From positions 248,001 to 312,000 of the forward strand of contig NZ_QNRT01000005.1 in the NCBI RefSeq assembly GCF_003315245.1: 64,000 nucleotides of DNA, read 5' to 3'. Below, one piece after another: positions 32,744-42,379 of this stretch. The translations under genes and the position numbers were made by a program. The stretch comes from Arenicella xantha. GTDB lineage: Bacteria; Pseudomonadota; Gammaproteobacteria; Arenicellales; Arenicellaceae. How positions within the stretch are numbered: the first letter of the stretch is position 1; every line of letters starts with the position of its first letter. Under the pieces are notes generated by a model. That model saw only the letters and a program-made list of their open reading frames with translations, did not search any database and was not told where the DNA came from.

Positions 32744-35029
32744 TCAAAACATGTACTTGATCGTCACCGAGTAGTTTCGTCCGGGTTCACTAAGTCTATC
32801 GAAGTTGGTGCTTAATGGGTGTTGTACAAACTCTTCACTCCATCGATAGTTTTGTTTGTCAGTTACGTTAAATACTCCCCAGTTGATTCGAGCTTGATCA
32901 TTTAGCTGATAATGGCCGATTAAGTCTAAGGTCGTAAAACCTGGCGTTTCAAACGGTGTGATAGCGGGTTCCCCAGCTGCTTGTAATGAGCTGGCGTCGA
33001 TATTCGAAGCGTCTTTGCGGTCGGTTGCTGTTATTACGGTTTCGATGCTCCATTTCTCGTTACTAGGCGTAAAGCTGAGCCCGAGTACTAATTGTTGTGG
33101 GTCGATCGAGTTTAATGGCAGATCATTTTCCTTATTGTTACCGTCGGTATAAGCATAAGCAGCGCGAACTTGAACGCCTTTGAGTGCGTCGGAAAGCGCG
33201 ATGAGCTGGTATTGGGCTTTGAGTTCGAAGCCAATGATTTCGGCTTCATCTACGTTGCGCGCTTGGAATTCAAGTAAACGAGTTTGTGGGTTGAACCCCT
33301 TTACGGCTAAGCTCTCAATAAAGTCTTCGTATGTATTTTTATATGCCGCCACTTCAATATTACCGTAGTTGCTGACACGGCGAAGTCCGAACTCAACACT
33401 TTCTCCACGCTCGGGCCGTAGATTTGGGTTTGGTAGGGCTGTATATCCGCCGGCAAAGTTGGTAAATCCTGTATTGACGGCGTCGGTAGGCGGCGCACGA
33501 AACCCCTCGGCATATTGACCAAACAATGACCATTGGTCATTTAAGTTGTAGATCATGCCGAATTTTGCTGACACCTGTGACTCGTCGTAGCCTTCGGGGG
33601 TTGGTGATCCAGTATTGCCTGATAGGTAGATGGGGTCGGCTGTGGGAGTGAGCTTAAAGCTGTCGTAACGGAGTGCTGGAATGAGTCTAATTCGACCCGC
33701 AAGTAGTTCGATCTCGTCCTGTAAAAATATACCAAGACTGGTGGATTCTGAGTTAGGGAAGTCGCGTGTCGGGAAGTTGCTCGTTTCAGCAATTAAAGAC
33801 CCGTCGGCACGATTGATAGTTTGGCCTGAGCGTATAGTGCTTGTGTCACTTTGATCGTAGTCGATGCCATACGCAAGGGTATGCGACGCCGCCAACGTGT
33901 CAAATGTTTTGCTTAGTTGGGCACGCAAACCAATATTGTCTTGTGCATAGTTAGACGATCGAATGCGATCTTCGATGGTCTCTAGTGAGAGACGCTCAGT
34001 GAGTGTGTTTTGTGTGGCTTTGCTATTTTGTGCGTATACCAATACAGCTAGCGAATCAGTTAGTGTGCTGTCTATAGTTAGGTCATAATCAATGCTGAAG
34101 CGCTCGCGCGCCCGCTCGTCGACCCCTTTTTGCGCGGTGGTTAGCACTCCGCGTGACACCGTCCCTACATCTGATAATACGTCGGTGATGGACTCGGCCT
34201 CGTAACGTTCAGCGGTAAACGAGAGAGAGTGATCATCATTAGGTGCATAAACAACCTTGGCATAAATATTTTTGTTTTCGTTATCCTGTGGGTTTTCTGA
34301 ACGGCGTTGTTCGCCCGTAGTATTGCCACTAAAAAATGTGCTCGTTTCGGCGCTATCTCGTAGAGTGGCTATAATCATGCCTGAGAGTGCCTCATTGCCG
34401 AATGCCGCGAGTGCTGTGGCGGTGGTGCTCGAGTCAACCGAACTGGTGCCTAGCTTTACTGAGCCAGCAAATGACTGATCATCGAGGTAGTCGAATGGAT
34501 CTTTGGTGATAAAGTTCACAACGCCACCTATCGCATTGCTACCATAAACACTAGAGCCGGGGCCACGGACAATTTCAACAGACTTAAGTGCATCGAGATC
34601 AACAAAATCTCGACGTGAAGATAAGAAAGGACCAAATGAAAACTCATCTGCCGTGGGGGTGTGGTCAACTAAGGTGAGAACTCGGTCACCTCCTATGCCG
34701 CGGATAGAGAAGCTATTTAAGCCGAAACGCCCGCTGCCAGAGACTGATACGCCGGGCTCGTAACGAACTAAATCATCAATACCATTTGCGATCTCTCGTT
34801 GAATTTGTTCCGCATCAATAACACTTACCGTGTTAGCAACCTCTGAGAGGGGTCTCTCGGTACGAGTTGCCGTTACGGTAATGATCTCTTGCGACTGACT
34901 TTCTGCCCAGGCATTAGCTTGATTCACTACAAGTGACGCGCAAAGTATTCCTTGGATAGTGAATTTCCGTAATTGGATGCTGTTGGGTAAATGAACATTA
35001 CTGGATGTGGTCGCGATCAGTTTACGCAT
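32744..35029 (-). CDS. TonB-dependent outer-membrane heme/hemoprotein receptor
   Basis: A 761-residue TonB-dependent receptor. A signal peptide ending near AWAES is followed by a TonB-box-like EIITVTATRTERPL, a plug domain (RGIGGDRVLTLVDHTP, SVYGSNAIGGVVNFITKDPF), a 22-strand barrel and a terminal aromatic YSVTIKYMF. FRAP and NPNL, the landmarks of the heme-receptor family, are present in EGFRAPP...LPNPNLRPE. In many such receptors a heme-ligand His lies between them (for example PAHGY); here the segment reads FAGGY, with no His. It diverges from hmuT across a Fur-like box, so heme or hemoprotein uptake is the likely job. Confidence 0.88.
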   Translation of the reverse strand: MRKLIATTSSNVHLPNSIQLRKFTIQGILCASLVVNQANAWAESQSQEIITVTATRTERPLSEVANTVSVIDAEQIQREIANGIDDLVRYEPGVSVSGSGRFGLNSFSIRGIGGDRVLTLVDHTPTADEFSFGPFLSSRRDFVDLDALKSVEIVRGPGSSVYGSNAIGGVVNFITKDPFDYLDDQSFAGSVKLGTSSVDSSTTATALAAFGNEALSGMIIATLRDSAETSTFFSGNTTGEQRRSENPQDNENKNIYAKVVYAPNDDHSLSFTAERYEAESITDVLSDVGTVSRGVLTTAQKGVDERARERFSIDYDLTIDSTLTDSLAVLVYAQNSKATQNTLTERLSLETIEDRIRSSNYAQDNIGLRAQLSKTFDTLAASHTLAYGIDYDQSDTSTIRSGQTINRADGSLIAETSNFPTRDFPNSESTSLGIFLQDEIELLAGRIRLIPALRYDSFKLTPTADPIYLSGNTGSPTPEGYDESQVSAKFGMIYNLNDQWSLFGQYAEGFRAPPTDAVNTGFTNFAGGYTALPNPNLRPERGESVEFGLRRVSNYGNIEVAAYKNTYEDFIESLAVKGFNPQTRLLEFQARNVDEAEIIGFELKAQYQLIALSDALKGVQVRAAYAYTDGNNKENDLPLNSIDPQQLVLGLSFTPSNEKWSIETVITATDRKDASNIDASSLQAAGEPAITPFETPGFTTLDLIGHYQLNDQARINWGVFNVTDKQNYRWSEEFVQHPLSTNFDRLSEPGRNYSVTIKYMF

Positions 35030-35136
35030 GTCAAACCTGCCTTTCTAAATTGGGTGATTGTTGAAGATGATTAGCGGACGCTGTTTGACATCTGTCTGAA
35101 CAACGAGTGGGCAGAAATATATCATTTCTATTTGCA

Positions 35137-35155
35137 AATGCAAATGATTCGCATT
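35137..35155. promoter_or_regulatory. Fur-box-like operator shared by heme receptor and hmuTUV
   Basis: AATGCAAATGATTCGCATT is a 9-1-9 inverted repeat with eight of nine pairs matched, very like the 19-base Fur box (GATAATGATAATCATTATC). Additional partial half-sites (ATTTGCAAATG, ATTCGCAAAT) flank it. It lies in the 167-base gap between the divergent TonB receptor and heme-binding protein genes, where iron-dependent control of both would be expected. Confidence 0.7.
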
Positions 35156-35196
35156 AACATTCGCAAATAGAGTTTCTAATCAAATCATAAATCGTT

Positions 35197-36057
35197 ATGA
35201 AAAATCGAGTAATGAATGTCGCGTTGCTGATCCTTGCGCTTGCTCTTAGTGTCAGCATTGAGAGTTATGCCGGTGAGAGGTCTTCAGATCGAATCGTAAG
35301 TGCTGGCGGTAGTATTACCGAGATAATGTATGAGCTGGGTCTGGGTGAGAATATTATTGCTGTCGATACATCAAGCTCATTTCCACCGCAGGTAACAGCT
35401 CTCCCTGATGTTGGTTATTTCCGTAGTTTGGCGGCAGAAGGCTTAATGTCGTTGAATCCTCAAATGTTGGTCGCTGCTCGAGGAGCTGGTCCAGCAGTTG
35501 TTTTAGATCAAATTAGAGCGCTTGGAGTCGATGTTAGGCTTTATGATCAATCGGTCTATACGTTGGCAGGTTGGAAGGAGCTCATCAGTGACGTTGGCAA
35601 AGATTTCGATAAAGAGCATGCGGCACAAGAGCTAGTAGAGCGAGTAGCTAGCAATATTTCGAGATCGCAAGAAACTCGGGCTTACCGGCGGGCAGAAATC
35701 AACGCGATTACAGTGCTGAGTATCGGCCAGCGTGGGCCAGTCGCTGCTGGAAGAAATACGGTGCCTGATCTACTTATGACCTTGGCGGGGATCAATAACG
35801 TTGCGGGAAACTTAGACGGTTACAAACCGTTTAGCAGTGAACTATTTGCGCAAGAGAGGATTGATATTTTATTGGTTCCTTCACACGTAGTTGATGGTTT
35901 GGGTGGCGAAGCAGCTATTTGTGAAAACCAGATAGTTAAAATGGCGACATCGAATGATTGCAACCTTGTAGTCATGGATGGCCTGCTACTTATGGGGCTC
36001 GGTACGCGTTTAGATCAAGCGGTTAGCGACATAATTGACGCCGCTAACGGAGTGTAA
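35197..36057 (+). CDS. hmuT: Periplasmic heme-binding protein HmuT
   Basis: A 286-residue cluster A-II substrate-binding protein. The signal peptide MKNRVMNVALLILALALSVS ends before ERSSDR. Then come RIVSAGGSITEIMYELG, DVGYFRSLAAEGLMSLNPQMLVAA with the Tyr that ligates heme in ShuT-like proteins, and a long connecting helix. First gene of hmuTUV-hugZ. It passes heme from the outer-membrane receptor to HmuUV. Confidence 0.9.
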   Translation: MKNRVMNVALLILALALSVSIESYAGERSSDRIVSAGGSITEIMYELGLGENIIAVDTSSSFPPQVTALPDVGYFRSLAAEGLMSLNPQMLVAARGAGPAVVLDQIRALGVDVRLYDQSVYTLAGWKELISDVGKDFDKEHAAQELVERVASNISRSQETRAYRRAEINAITVLSIGQRGPVAAGRNTVPDLLMTLAGINNVAGNLDGYKPFSSELFAQERIDILLVPSHVVDGLGGEAAICENQIVKMATSNDCNLVVMDGLLLMGLGTRLDQAVSDIIDAANGV

Positions 36058-36066
36058 GGTTATATC

Positions 36067-37200
36067 ATGCGAGCTTCAGCGTCTGGGTTGGTAGTTGCGT
36101 CGTCTGTGAGTGATCTAGCAGCCGAAAAATACGGCCGAATAGTGAGAAACCGAAGGCGTTTAATTGAGTTTATTGTTCTAGCTTCTGGCGTGCTAGTGGT
36201 GGCTTGGCTAGGCGTGGCAATAGGGGCATCTAAAGTTGACGTAATGTTACCTATTCATGCTTTTCGCGACTTTTTTCTCGGAAATTTGGAAGCTAGTGTT
36301 ACCCATAATATCGTTGCGAATATACGAGCTCCGCGCGTGATTATGGCTTTGCTGGTCGGGGCGTCTTTAGCGATCAGCGGCGCAAGCTTGCAGGGAGTGT
36401 GCCGTAACCCCTTAGCAGACCCTGGCTTATTGGGTATTTCATCGGGCGCAGCTGTTGGTGCGGTGGCGATGATTTTATTTGCCAAGCATCTTCGGTTTGA
36501 AGAGTTTTTGCCGCTTTTTAGCTTTGCGGGTCCTTACTTAGTCTCCCTGTCAGCCTTTGCTGGCGCCGCGATTGCTACATTTTCGGTTTACCGTTTGGCG
36601 CAAGTGAATGGTGATATTCAAATATCAACATTCTTGCTTGCGGGCGTTGCGATCAATGCATTATCAGGTGCAATTATCGGTGGTTTGAGTTTTGTTGCTG
36701 ATGATCAAGCGTTGCGTTTAATCACGTTTTGGATGATGGGCAGTTTGGCTAGTGCCACGTGGTTAACTGTTGCGATTAGCATGCCTGTGCTTATGTTTGT
36801 GTTGTGGGCGATATACAACAAACGGCATGCTTTAAACTTGATTCTTTTGGGTGAGGCGAATGCACGGTTCAGCGGTGTCGATGTTGACAAAGTTAAAAGC
36901 CAAATACTCTGGTTGACCGCATTAGCCGTTGGCGTGTCTGTAGCATTTAGTGGAATAATCGGTTTCATAGGATTGGTTGTTCCTCATATTTTACGCGCCG
37001 CGTCAGACACCAATTATCGTTATTTAGTGATAAATAGCGCGTTGCTGGGAGGTGGGCTGTTGGCATTGGCAGATATCGCATCGCGAATGCTTATTGCTCC
37101 CACCGAACTACCTATCGGAATCCTCACGTCACTAATTGGAGCGCCGTTTTTTATCGGGCTGCTTATACAACAAAAGCGCCGACTAGGATTTAGCTTATGA
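36067..37200 (+). CDS. hmuU: Heme ABC transporter permease HmuU (FecCD family)
   Basis: A 377-residue polytopic protein with about ten membrane helices. FecCD signatures are visible: NIRAPRVIMALLVGASLAISGASLQGVCRNPLADPGLLGISSGAAVGA, and GIIGFIGLVVPHILRA near the coupling helix that contacts the ATPase. The N-terminus extends before the first helix with a charged stretch. Dimer with HmuV forms the inner-membrane heme importer. Overlaps hmuV by ATGA. Confidence 0.93.
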   Translation: MRASASGLVVASSVSDLAAEKYGRIVRNRRRLIEFIVLASGVLVVAWLGVAIGASKVDVMLPIHAFRDFFLGNLEASVTHNIVANIRAPRVIMALLVGASLAISGASLQGVCRNPLADPGLLGISSGAAVGAVAMILFAKHLRFEEFLPLFSFAGPYLVSLSAFAGAAIATFSVYRLAQVNGDIQISTFLLAGVAINALSGAIIGGLSFVADDQALRLITFWMMGSLASATWLTVAISMPVLMFVLWAIYNKRHALNLILLGEANARFSGVDVDKVKSQILWLTALAVGVSVAFSGIIGFIGLVVPHILRAASDTNYRYLVINSALLGGGLLALADIASRMLIAPTELPIGILTSLIGAPFFIGLLIQQKRRLGFSL

Positions 37201-37985
37201 GTATTCGTGTTGAGAATTTGCTGGTGCGCCTGCGAAATAAGGTGGTCTTAGATACGCTAAATTTTAGTTGCCAGCCAGGCGAGATCAACGCAATTGTGGG
37301 AGAAAACGGCGCCGGTAAGTCCACATTGATGAATTGCTTGTCAGGAAGCCTGAAGTACAGCGGTAATGTTTACATTAATGCTCATTCATTGCGTGATATG
37401 AGTGTTAAACAGCAAGCTAAGTGTCGCGCTGTCTTGCCGCAGAATTCAACGTTAAATTTTCCTTTGGACGTGCGAGAGATTGTGAGATTGGCTTTGTCTT
37501 TGACCTCAATCAGTGATGATGATCAGGAGCGCATTATTCGTGAATGCTTAGATTTAGTTGACGCGCTACCTTTTATCGATCGAGACTATTTGAGTTTATC
37601 TGGCGGCGAGAAGCAGCGAGTGCAAATCGCTCGAGTTATCTGCCAGCTAAGTGCTTACTCAACTCAGGGAAGCCGATTTTTACTGCTCGATGAACCAACC
37701 TCGGCGCTGGATTTAAAGCATCAATACTCGACACTTAAGATGTTACGTAAGCTTTGCGGTATTGGGCTTGGACGTAATATTGGTGTGTTAGTAATACTCC
37801 ATGACCTCAATTTAGCTTCGCTCTACTGTGACAAGGTTTTGCTCCTTAAAGCTGGGAAGCTCATAAAGCATGACGTGCCAAATGCTGTATTTGAAGAGCG
37901 GCGTATCGCCCGAACCTTTGGTGTAGAGGTATCTATTGGGGCTCATCCTGATACGCAGCAGCCGTTTATGGTGCCAAGGTTATAG
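37197..37985 (+). CDS. hmuV: Heme ABC transporter ATP-binding protein HmuV
   Basis: A 262-residue ABC ATPase. Walker A is GENGAGKST, the Q-loop LPQNST, the signature LSGGEKQRVQIARV, Walker B FLLLDEPTSALD, and the switch His in ILHDLNLAS. Matches HmuV in length and context. It follows hmuU with a 4-base overlap and precedes hugZ by about 50 bases. Confidence 0.95.
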   Translation: MSIRVENLLVRLRNKVVLDTLNFSCQPGEINAIVGENGAGKSTLMNCLSGSLKYSGNVYINAHSLRDMSVKQQAKCRAVLPQNSTLNFPLDVREIVRLALSLTSISDDDQERIIRECLDLVDALPFIDRDYLSLSGGEKQRVQIARVICQLSAYSTQGSRFLLLDEPTSALDLKHQYSTLKMLRKLCGIGLGRNIGVLVILHDLNLASLYCDKVLLLKAGKLIKHDVPNAVFEERRIARTFGVEVSIGAHPDTQQPFMVPRL

Positions 37986-38034
37986 GCTTTCCTCATCTGT
38001 TTAAAATTCACTTGCCCTTATTCACTAAAAAATT

Positions 38035-38832
38035 ATGAAAAAAGAACAATCTATTGCTAACGCGCGCCGTTTGTTGAGAGAGAGCGAACTCGGTGTTTTG
38101 TCCACGCACTCCAAAGCCAATGAAGGTTACCCATTCGGCTCAGTGTCAACCTATCTAAGCACTGTGAATGGCGATGTCGTTTTTTATATCAGTGATTTAG
38201 CTCAGCACACCAAGAATATAAATCATAATGATAAAATGTGTTTTACGGTGTTTGCTAACTCGGAATCGACGAGCGTAGATGGTGGGGGAGACCCGAATGC
38301 TGGTGCAAGACTTAGTATTCTCGGTAGTGCAGAAGTGTTGACTGGTGATGATGTCTGCGCAGTAAAGGACAGATTTTTTACACTCTATCCAGACTCTCGA
38401 AAGTATCAAGGTATGCACGACTTTAAGTTTTATAGACTGCGGTGCGAGCGGGTTCGTTTTATCGGTGGATTCGGCGATATTCACTGGATCAGTCAGAGCG
38501 ATTGGTGCTTAGCGACGCCTGAATGGCTTGAATCGGAGGCCAATATGATAACGCACATGAATGACGATCATGCCGATGCGATGCAGCTGATGTGTCGCCA
38601 CCGTTTTGGCTTAGAAGCCGAGAAAGTGAGAATGTTGTTGGTCAATCCAGATGGCTGTTTTGTTACAGCTGACAATAGTAAACCGCTGTATCTTGCTTTC
38701 AATAAGCTAGCACACACTGGTCAGGAGGTTCGGCAAGAGTTGGTTGCGTTGACTCATGCCGCGCGCTCGGCGTTGAAGCTAGCTAATGCAGAGCAAGACG
38801 CTGGAGCGGCCACGCAAACCGTAAGGCACTAG
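38035..38832 (+). CDS. hugZ: HugZ-type heme oxygenase (PNPOx-like split-barrel)
   Basis: A 265-residue protein with an N-terminal FMN-binding split-barrel (RESELGVLSTHSKANEGYPFGSVSTYL) and a C-terminal DUF2470-type domain with MITHMNDDHADAM. Helicobacter HugZ and Vibrio HutZ of this architecture degrade heme to release iron. The order hmuTUV-hugZ downstream of the Fur-like box makes this the cytosolic end of the uptake pathway. C-terminal residues (AEQDAGAATQTVRH) are low-complexity. Confidence 0.88.
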   Translation: MKKEQSIANARRLLRESELGVLSTHSKANEGYPFGSVSTYLSTVNGDVVFYISDLAQHTKNINHNDKMCFTVFANSESTSVDGGGDPNAGARLSILGSAEVLTGDDVCAVKDRFFTLYPDSRKYQGMHDFKFYRLRCERVRFIGGFGDIHWISQSDWCLATPEWLESEANMITHMNDDHADAMQLMCRHRFGLEAEKVRMLLVNPDGCFVTADNSKPLYLAFNKLAHTGQEVRQELVALTHAARSALKLANAEQDAGAATQTVRH

Positions 38833-38970
38833 TTCAGGCCGACATGATCGCCAACTCTAGCTAACTTCATGATACATCTTGGGTTCTATCACTTGTTTGG
38901 TCAGTCCAGCGCTAAAATGACGCGCTGGCTGCTCTTTTGATCACGCTCGCTTCAAACCATACCCTCGCCG

Positions 38971-39621
38971 CTATTTAAGGCGGTGGCGGCGAATCACTCT
39001 CGAGTTAAAAAGGCGGTGTTGGTATGGATAGAAAAAAGGCGAATAGTTAATGTAGCCAAAGCGACTGTAGTAGTCGTAGCCGATGTATCCATGATGTAAT
39101 CGTAGCCCAAACCCCAGTCCGTTATAGGGTAGGCGATAACGTTCGCGGGCATACCGCTGATCGTTTGCGGACCACTCTTTTATGGCAAGCGCGGTTACGA
39201 CTGGAATTGTTTTTGTTAATTTGCCGTTGGTTAAGACCTCTGCATCGGAGATAGGCCCATATACGGTTAAAAAGCGGCGTTTCTTTTGTGCGTTGAATGA
39301 GTTGGTTTCAACAATAAATCGACCACCGACAAAGCCTTTTACTTGGTCTAGTTCTGGCTGGCCTTTGCGATTTAGCGGATAAGCTAATACGGTTAAGCGG
39401 GTTGTTTCTTCGGCATCCTCGACCGCAATGATCTGGCCGCCCCAACGGACGTTGACTCCGACGTGATCTGTAACATTTTCAATTACGTCGCTGTATGGCA
39501 CGTCGATCGCTGGGGGAATACTAATTTGCGTCGGCGTTTTGCTCTGGAGACTGCTTGATGCGCATCCCGAAAGTACCAAAGCTAGGGACGTAAGTAGGAG
39601 TGCTCTAATAGAATTTGTCAT
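38971..39621 (-). CDS. Slp-family outer-membrane lipoprotein
   Basis: A 216-residue protein with a lipobox (LVLSGCAS, Cys20) and an Slp domain: PYSDVIENVTDHVGVNVRWGGQIIAVEDAEETTRLTVLAYPLNRKGQP, and GRFIVETNSF...LTVYGPI. E. coli Slp is a starvation- and acid-inducible lipoprotein. The C-terminal 50 residues are unusually rich in Tyr, His, Arg and Phe (HHGYIGYDYYSRFGYINYSP), an odd tail. Next gene is divergent. Confidence 0.85.
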   Translation of the reverse strand: MTNSIRALLLTSLALVLSGCASSSLQSKTPTQISIPPAIDVPYSDVIENVTDHVGVNVRWGGQIIAVEDAEETTRLTVLAYPLNRKGQPELDQVKGFVGGRFIVETNSFNAQKKRRFLTVYGPISDAEVLTNGKLTKTIPVVTALAIKEWSANDQRYARERYRLPYNGLGFGLRLHHGYIGYDYYSRFGYINYSPFFYPYQHRLFNSRVIRRHRLK

Positions 39622-39912
39622 TAATTAATACCTCGTGGTCATGTGTCGTGGCTCGAGTAAGGTTTGCCAAACGCAAGGCGTGGCACGAACACATGATTTG
39701 CTTGTAATTTAGATTACGCTATTAATAAGACGTTGTGAGCCACGTGATCCTGCGCATTATGTCAAAAAGTTAATTTGCAGAATGCGGTTGCGGTACCGGT
39801 CTGTGTGAAGATTGCTGTCACCTGACATAATTGCGCTAGCTGTTTTGCACTAGCCGTCGGCGATATTCGCACGTTACGATTAACTAAATTGATTCAAAAC
39901 GAGAAGGCCTTT

Positions 39913-40413
39913 ATGACAATTTTAAAGCGTATTTTTGCACTCACTTTTGTGAGCTTACTATTAGTGAGCCAGGCGCATGCCGACGGCACCTACTATTTGT
40001 TGCGGCACGCAGAAAAACAAAAAGATGCCATCAAAGACCCGCATTTAACTGAGCGAGGGCAAGAGCGTGCTGAATATTTCGCGAAACAGTTATCGCTAGC
40101 CAATATCACTAAAATCTATGCCACTGATTATCACCGCACTCAAGAAACGGCTAAGCCGTTGTCTGACCTCTTAGGCATTGCGGTGCAATCGTATAATGCA
40201 AGTGAGTTAGAGGAGTTCGCGCAAGCTCTAGAAGCTGAGTCGGGCAACATCGTGATTGTTGGGCACAGCAATACAACGCCGGTTTTAGCGACCTTATTGA
40301 GTGGCGTCTCGGTTGATCCTATCGATGAAAGCGAATACGATAATTTATATCAAGTCGTTTCAGTTAACGGTAAGACGCGGTTAACGCGATTTAAGATATT
40401 GCCTATTGATTAA
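39913..40413 (+). CDS. Secreted histidine phosphatase (SixA/phosphoglycerate-mutase-like)
   Basis: The ATG at 39913, with GAGAAGG 5 bases upstream of it region (39901-39907), gives a 166-residue protein with signal peptide (MTILKRIFALTFVSLLLVSQAHA). The catalytic RHG-type motif is LLRHAEKQ, then LTERGQERAEYFA, TDYHRTQETA, and a second His in IVIVGHSNTTPVL. Branch-2-like histidine acid phosphatases act on phosphorylated small molecules or proteins; the periplasmic target is unknown. Confidence 0.85.
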   Translation: MTILKRIFALTFVSLLLVSQAHADGTYYLLRHAEKQKDAIKDPHLTERGQERAEYFAKQLSLANITKIYATDYHRTQETAKPLSDLLGIAVQSYNASELEEFAQALEAESGNIVIVGHSNTTPVLATLLSGVSVDPIDESEYDNLYQVVSVNGKTRLTRFKILPID

Positions 40414-40502
40414 AGGGACTGCATGGTGACAAGCTTGTTGATGAGCCAAACTTCAATATTCAATAAGGCAGTGTGGTGTGAGTCGTACTCTGAATCAACC
40501 GA

Positions 40503-41495
40503 TTAGTTATCGAGCGCTTGATTAAATGCGTTGGTAAACGCGCTGTAGTCCTCGTAGTGAGGCATGTGACCTAAGCCTTCTAGCTCAATAAGTGTCGAGT
40601 TTTTTATCATGCGCTGCGCTTCTTTTCCGAGTGATTGATAGTCGCCTAGCTCTCTCGTTACGCCGTCTTTCAGCCACGCCCGCCCGGGGCCGGTTTTGTC
40701 TCTGGTGCCAATAATTAGAAATGTCGGCTTGGTGATGTGTGAAAATTTTCCGACTATGTTTTCGGCGAAAATTGGTCCATAAGTTAATGCATTGTTCCAA
40801 GCGACAACTTCCCAGTCGTTTCCTGCGAGCATGCCTTTTAATGGTGTTAATAACTGTTCGTATTGGCTTGACCATTTGCCATCGTAGTAATTATTTTTCT
40901 GATAGGTTCTGGCTTTGTCGAGCGTTGTTGCGAGTTCTCGTTGATAGAAAAAATTGGTGTCTTTGAATTCGACATATTGGCTATAGTCTTCTAAACCAAT
41001 AGGGTTAACTAGAATGAGTTTGTTTACCGAATCGCTATAATTAACGGCAAATGTAACGGCTAGCATGCCGCCCATTGAATGCCCGACCAAATCATAATTA
41101 TCGATATTCAAGCTGTCCATTAAGGCTTTGGTATTCAAACTTAATTGCGCAAAACTGTATTGATAGAACTCTGGTTTCGAGGATTTTCCGAAGCCGATTT
41201 GGTCTGGGATGATCACTCTGTATTGCTTGTTTATCAGGTCTTTTGCGACTCTCTCCCAGTAGTAGCCGGAAAAATTCTTACCGTGTAGTAGCACAATTAC
41301 TTTGTCCGCATCTTTGGCGCCAACATCCATGTAGCGCATTGATAGGTCTTGGTTTTGCGAGTTGAAGTTGAATGTTCGCACGTCGAACGGATAGCTAAAC
41401 GCACTCAGTTCTTTGTCGTACTGAGTCAACGGCTCGGCTGATGCCACCGAGCTGAGCATCAGTGCTGTTAGCAAAATCATAAAAAGCTTATTCAT
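40503..41495 (-). CDS. Secreted alpha/beta hydrolase
   Basis: A 330-residue protein with signal peptide (MNKLFMILLTALMLSSVASA). The fold markers are HGKNFSGYYWERVA, the nucleophile elbow GHSMGGM, an acid in IIGTRDKTGPG, and the catalytic His in LEGLGHMPHYED. Resembles the proline iminopeptidase/epoxide-hydrolase group, but the substrate is not predictable. Export predicts action on periplasmic or extracellular esters. Confidence 0.85.
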   Translation of the reverse strand: MNKLFMILLTALMLSSVASAEPLTQYDKELSAFSYPFDVRTFNFNSQNQDLSMRYMDVGAKDADKVIVLLHGKNFSGYYWERVAKDLINKQYRVIIPDQIGFGKSSKPEFYQYSFAQLSLNTKALMDSLNIDNYDLVGHSMGGMLAVTFAVNYSDSVNKLILVNPIGLEDYSQYVEFKDTNFFYQRELATTLDKARTYQKNNYYDGKWSSQYEQLLTPLKGMLAGNDWEVVAWNNALTYGPIFAENIVGKFSHITKPTFLIIGTRDKTGPGRAWLKDGVTRELGDYQSLGKEAQRMIKNSTLIELEGLGHMPHYEDYSAFTNAFNQALDN

Positions 41496-41551
41496 TATTA
41501 CTCTGTTTCGTGCGTCGCTTTGTTGTGTGTGTTTTGCTGTGCGTCGAGCTG

Positions 41552-42379
41552 CTAATCTAATAATAGGAGTAATGGAGCAGTAACCATATCGAACGCTTCA
41601 AGTAGCTCAATAGTGCCGGCGATTTCGCAGGCGTCGTCGATATTTTCGCAGGTTATTACCTTGTAAAGTCCGAGCGGTAAGTCGGGCATTACCACCTCGC
41701 TTGTTATACCGGCGAGCTCTAAAGTATTATCGATTTCAGCGTCGCCTATAATAGTGTCCATCGCTGTTATGACGTTGTCAGTCGACAGATAGTGCGTATA
41801 GGCGGTTACGCCTGGCGCCGGGGAGCTATTTTCGGATATCCACGAAATCGTGAGTTTACGCTCTATTCTGACTTTTACGGTTTCGCCGTTAAGATTGTCT
41901 TTGCCAGCAGCTGAAATTAATGGGCTGAGTAGCAATATGCTGGGTTCCGGGACAACATTGACGCTGCCGGCTATTTCACAATCACCTTCTTGTCCTTCGC
42001 AAGTGCCAATGTAGTAGATGCCTGGTGTAACGTCGGCAATGGCGGTTATCTTATCTATGCTGGTGAAGGCTAATGAGTTAGACACCGAAGATGTGCCTAA
42101 AGGAATGTCAAATCTGGAGATAAACGTATTATCAGAAATATAGTGAGTGAACGACGTGCTGCCATCTGTAGGCGCGCTGTTTTCCACTATCCAAGATATT
42201 CTCAAGGCATCCCCAACCGACACGTCTAGGGTTTCACCGTCGAGATTATTTTGCTCATTTGATTCAATAAGAGGGCTGAGTATCAGAAAGCTTGGCATGG
42301 CCGATGCCTGTGTGGTCAAGCCGAACAGGCCAGCCGCTAAGGCAGCTATCTGGCATAAATTTTTGATTGAATATTTCAT
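41552..42379 (-). CDS. Secreted two-repeat hypothetical protein
   Basis: The 275-residue protein has a signal peptide (residues 1-27, TQASA) and two copies of a ~112-residue module (about 29-142 and 145-259). Each begins LSPLI..., has a NLDGET or NLNGET motif, a WIVENSAP or WISENSSP motif, a THYIS or THYLS motif, and ends with paired Cys in CEGQEGDCEIAG and CENIDDACEIAG. The remaining residues 265-275 (MVTAPLLLLLD) resemble the beginning of a third copy that was cut short. The modules look like beta-sandwich (CARDB-like) repeats. I do not recognise a function. Confidence 0.75.
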   Translation of the reverse strand: MKYSIKNLCQIAALAAGLFGLTTQASAMPSFLILSPLIESNEQNNLDGETLDVSVGDALRISWIVENSAPTDGSTSFTHYISDNTFISRFDIPLGTSSVSNSLAFTSIDKITAIADVTPGIYYIGTCEGQEGDCEIAGSVNVVPEPSILLLSPLISAAGKDNLNGETVKVRIERKLTISWISENSSPAPGVTAYTHYLSTDNVITAMDTIIGDAEIDNTLELAGITSEVVMPDLPLGLYKVITCENIDDACEIAGTIELLEAFDMVTAPLLLLLD

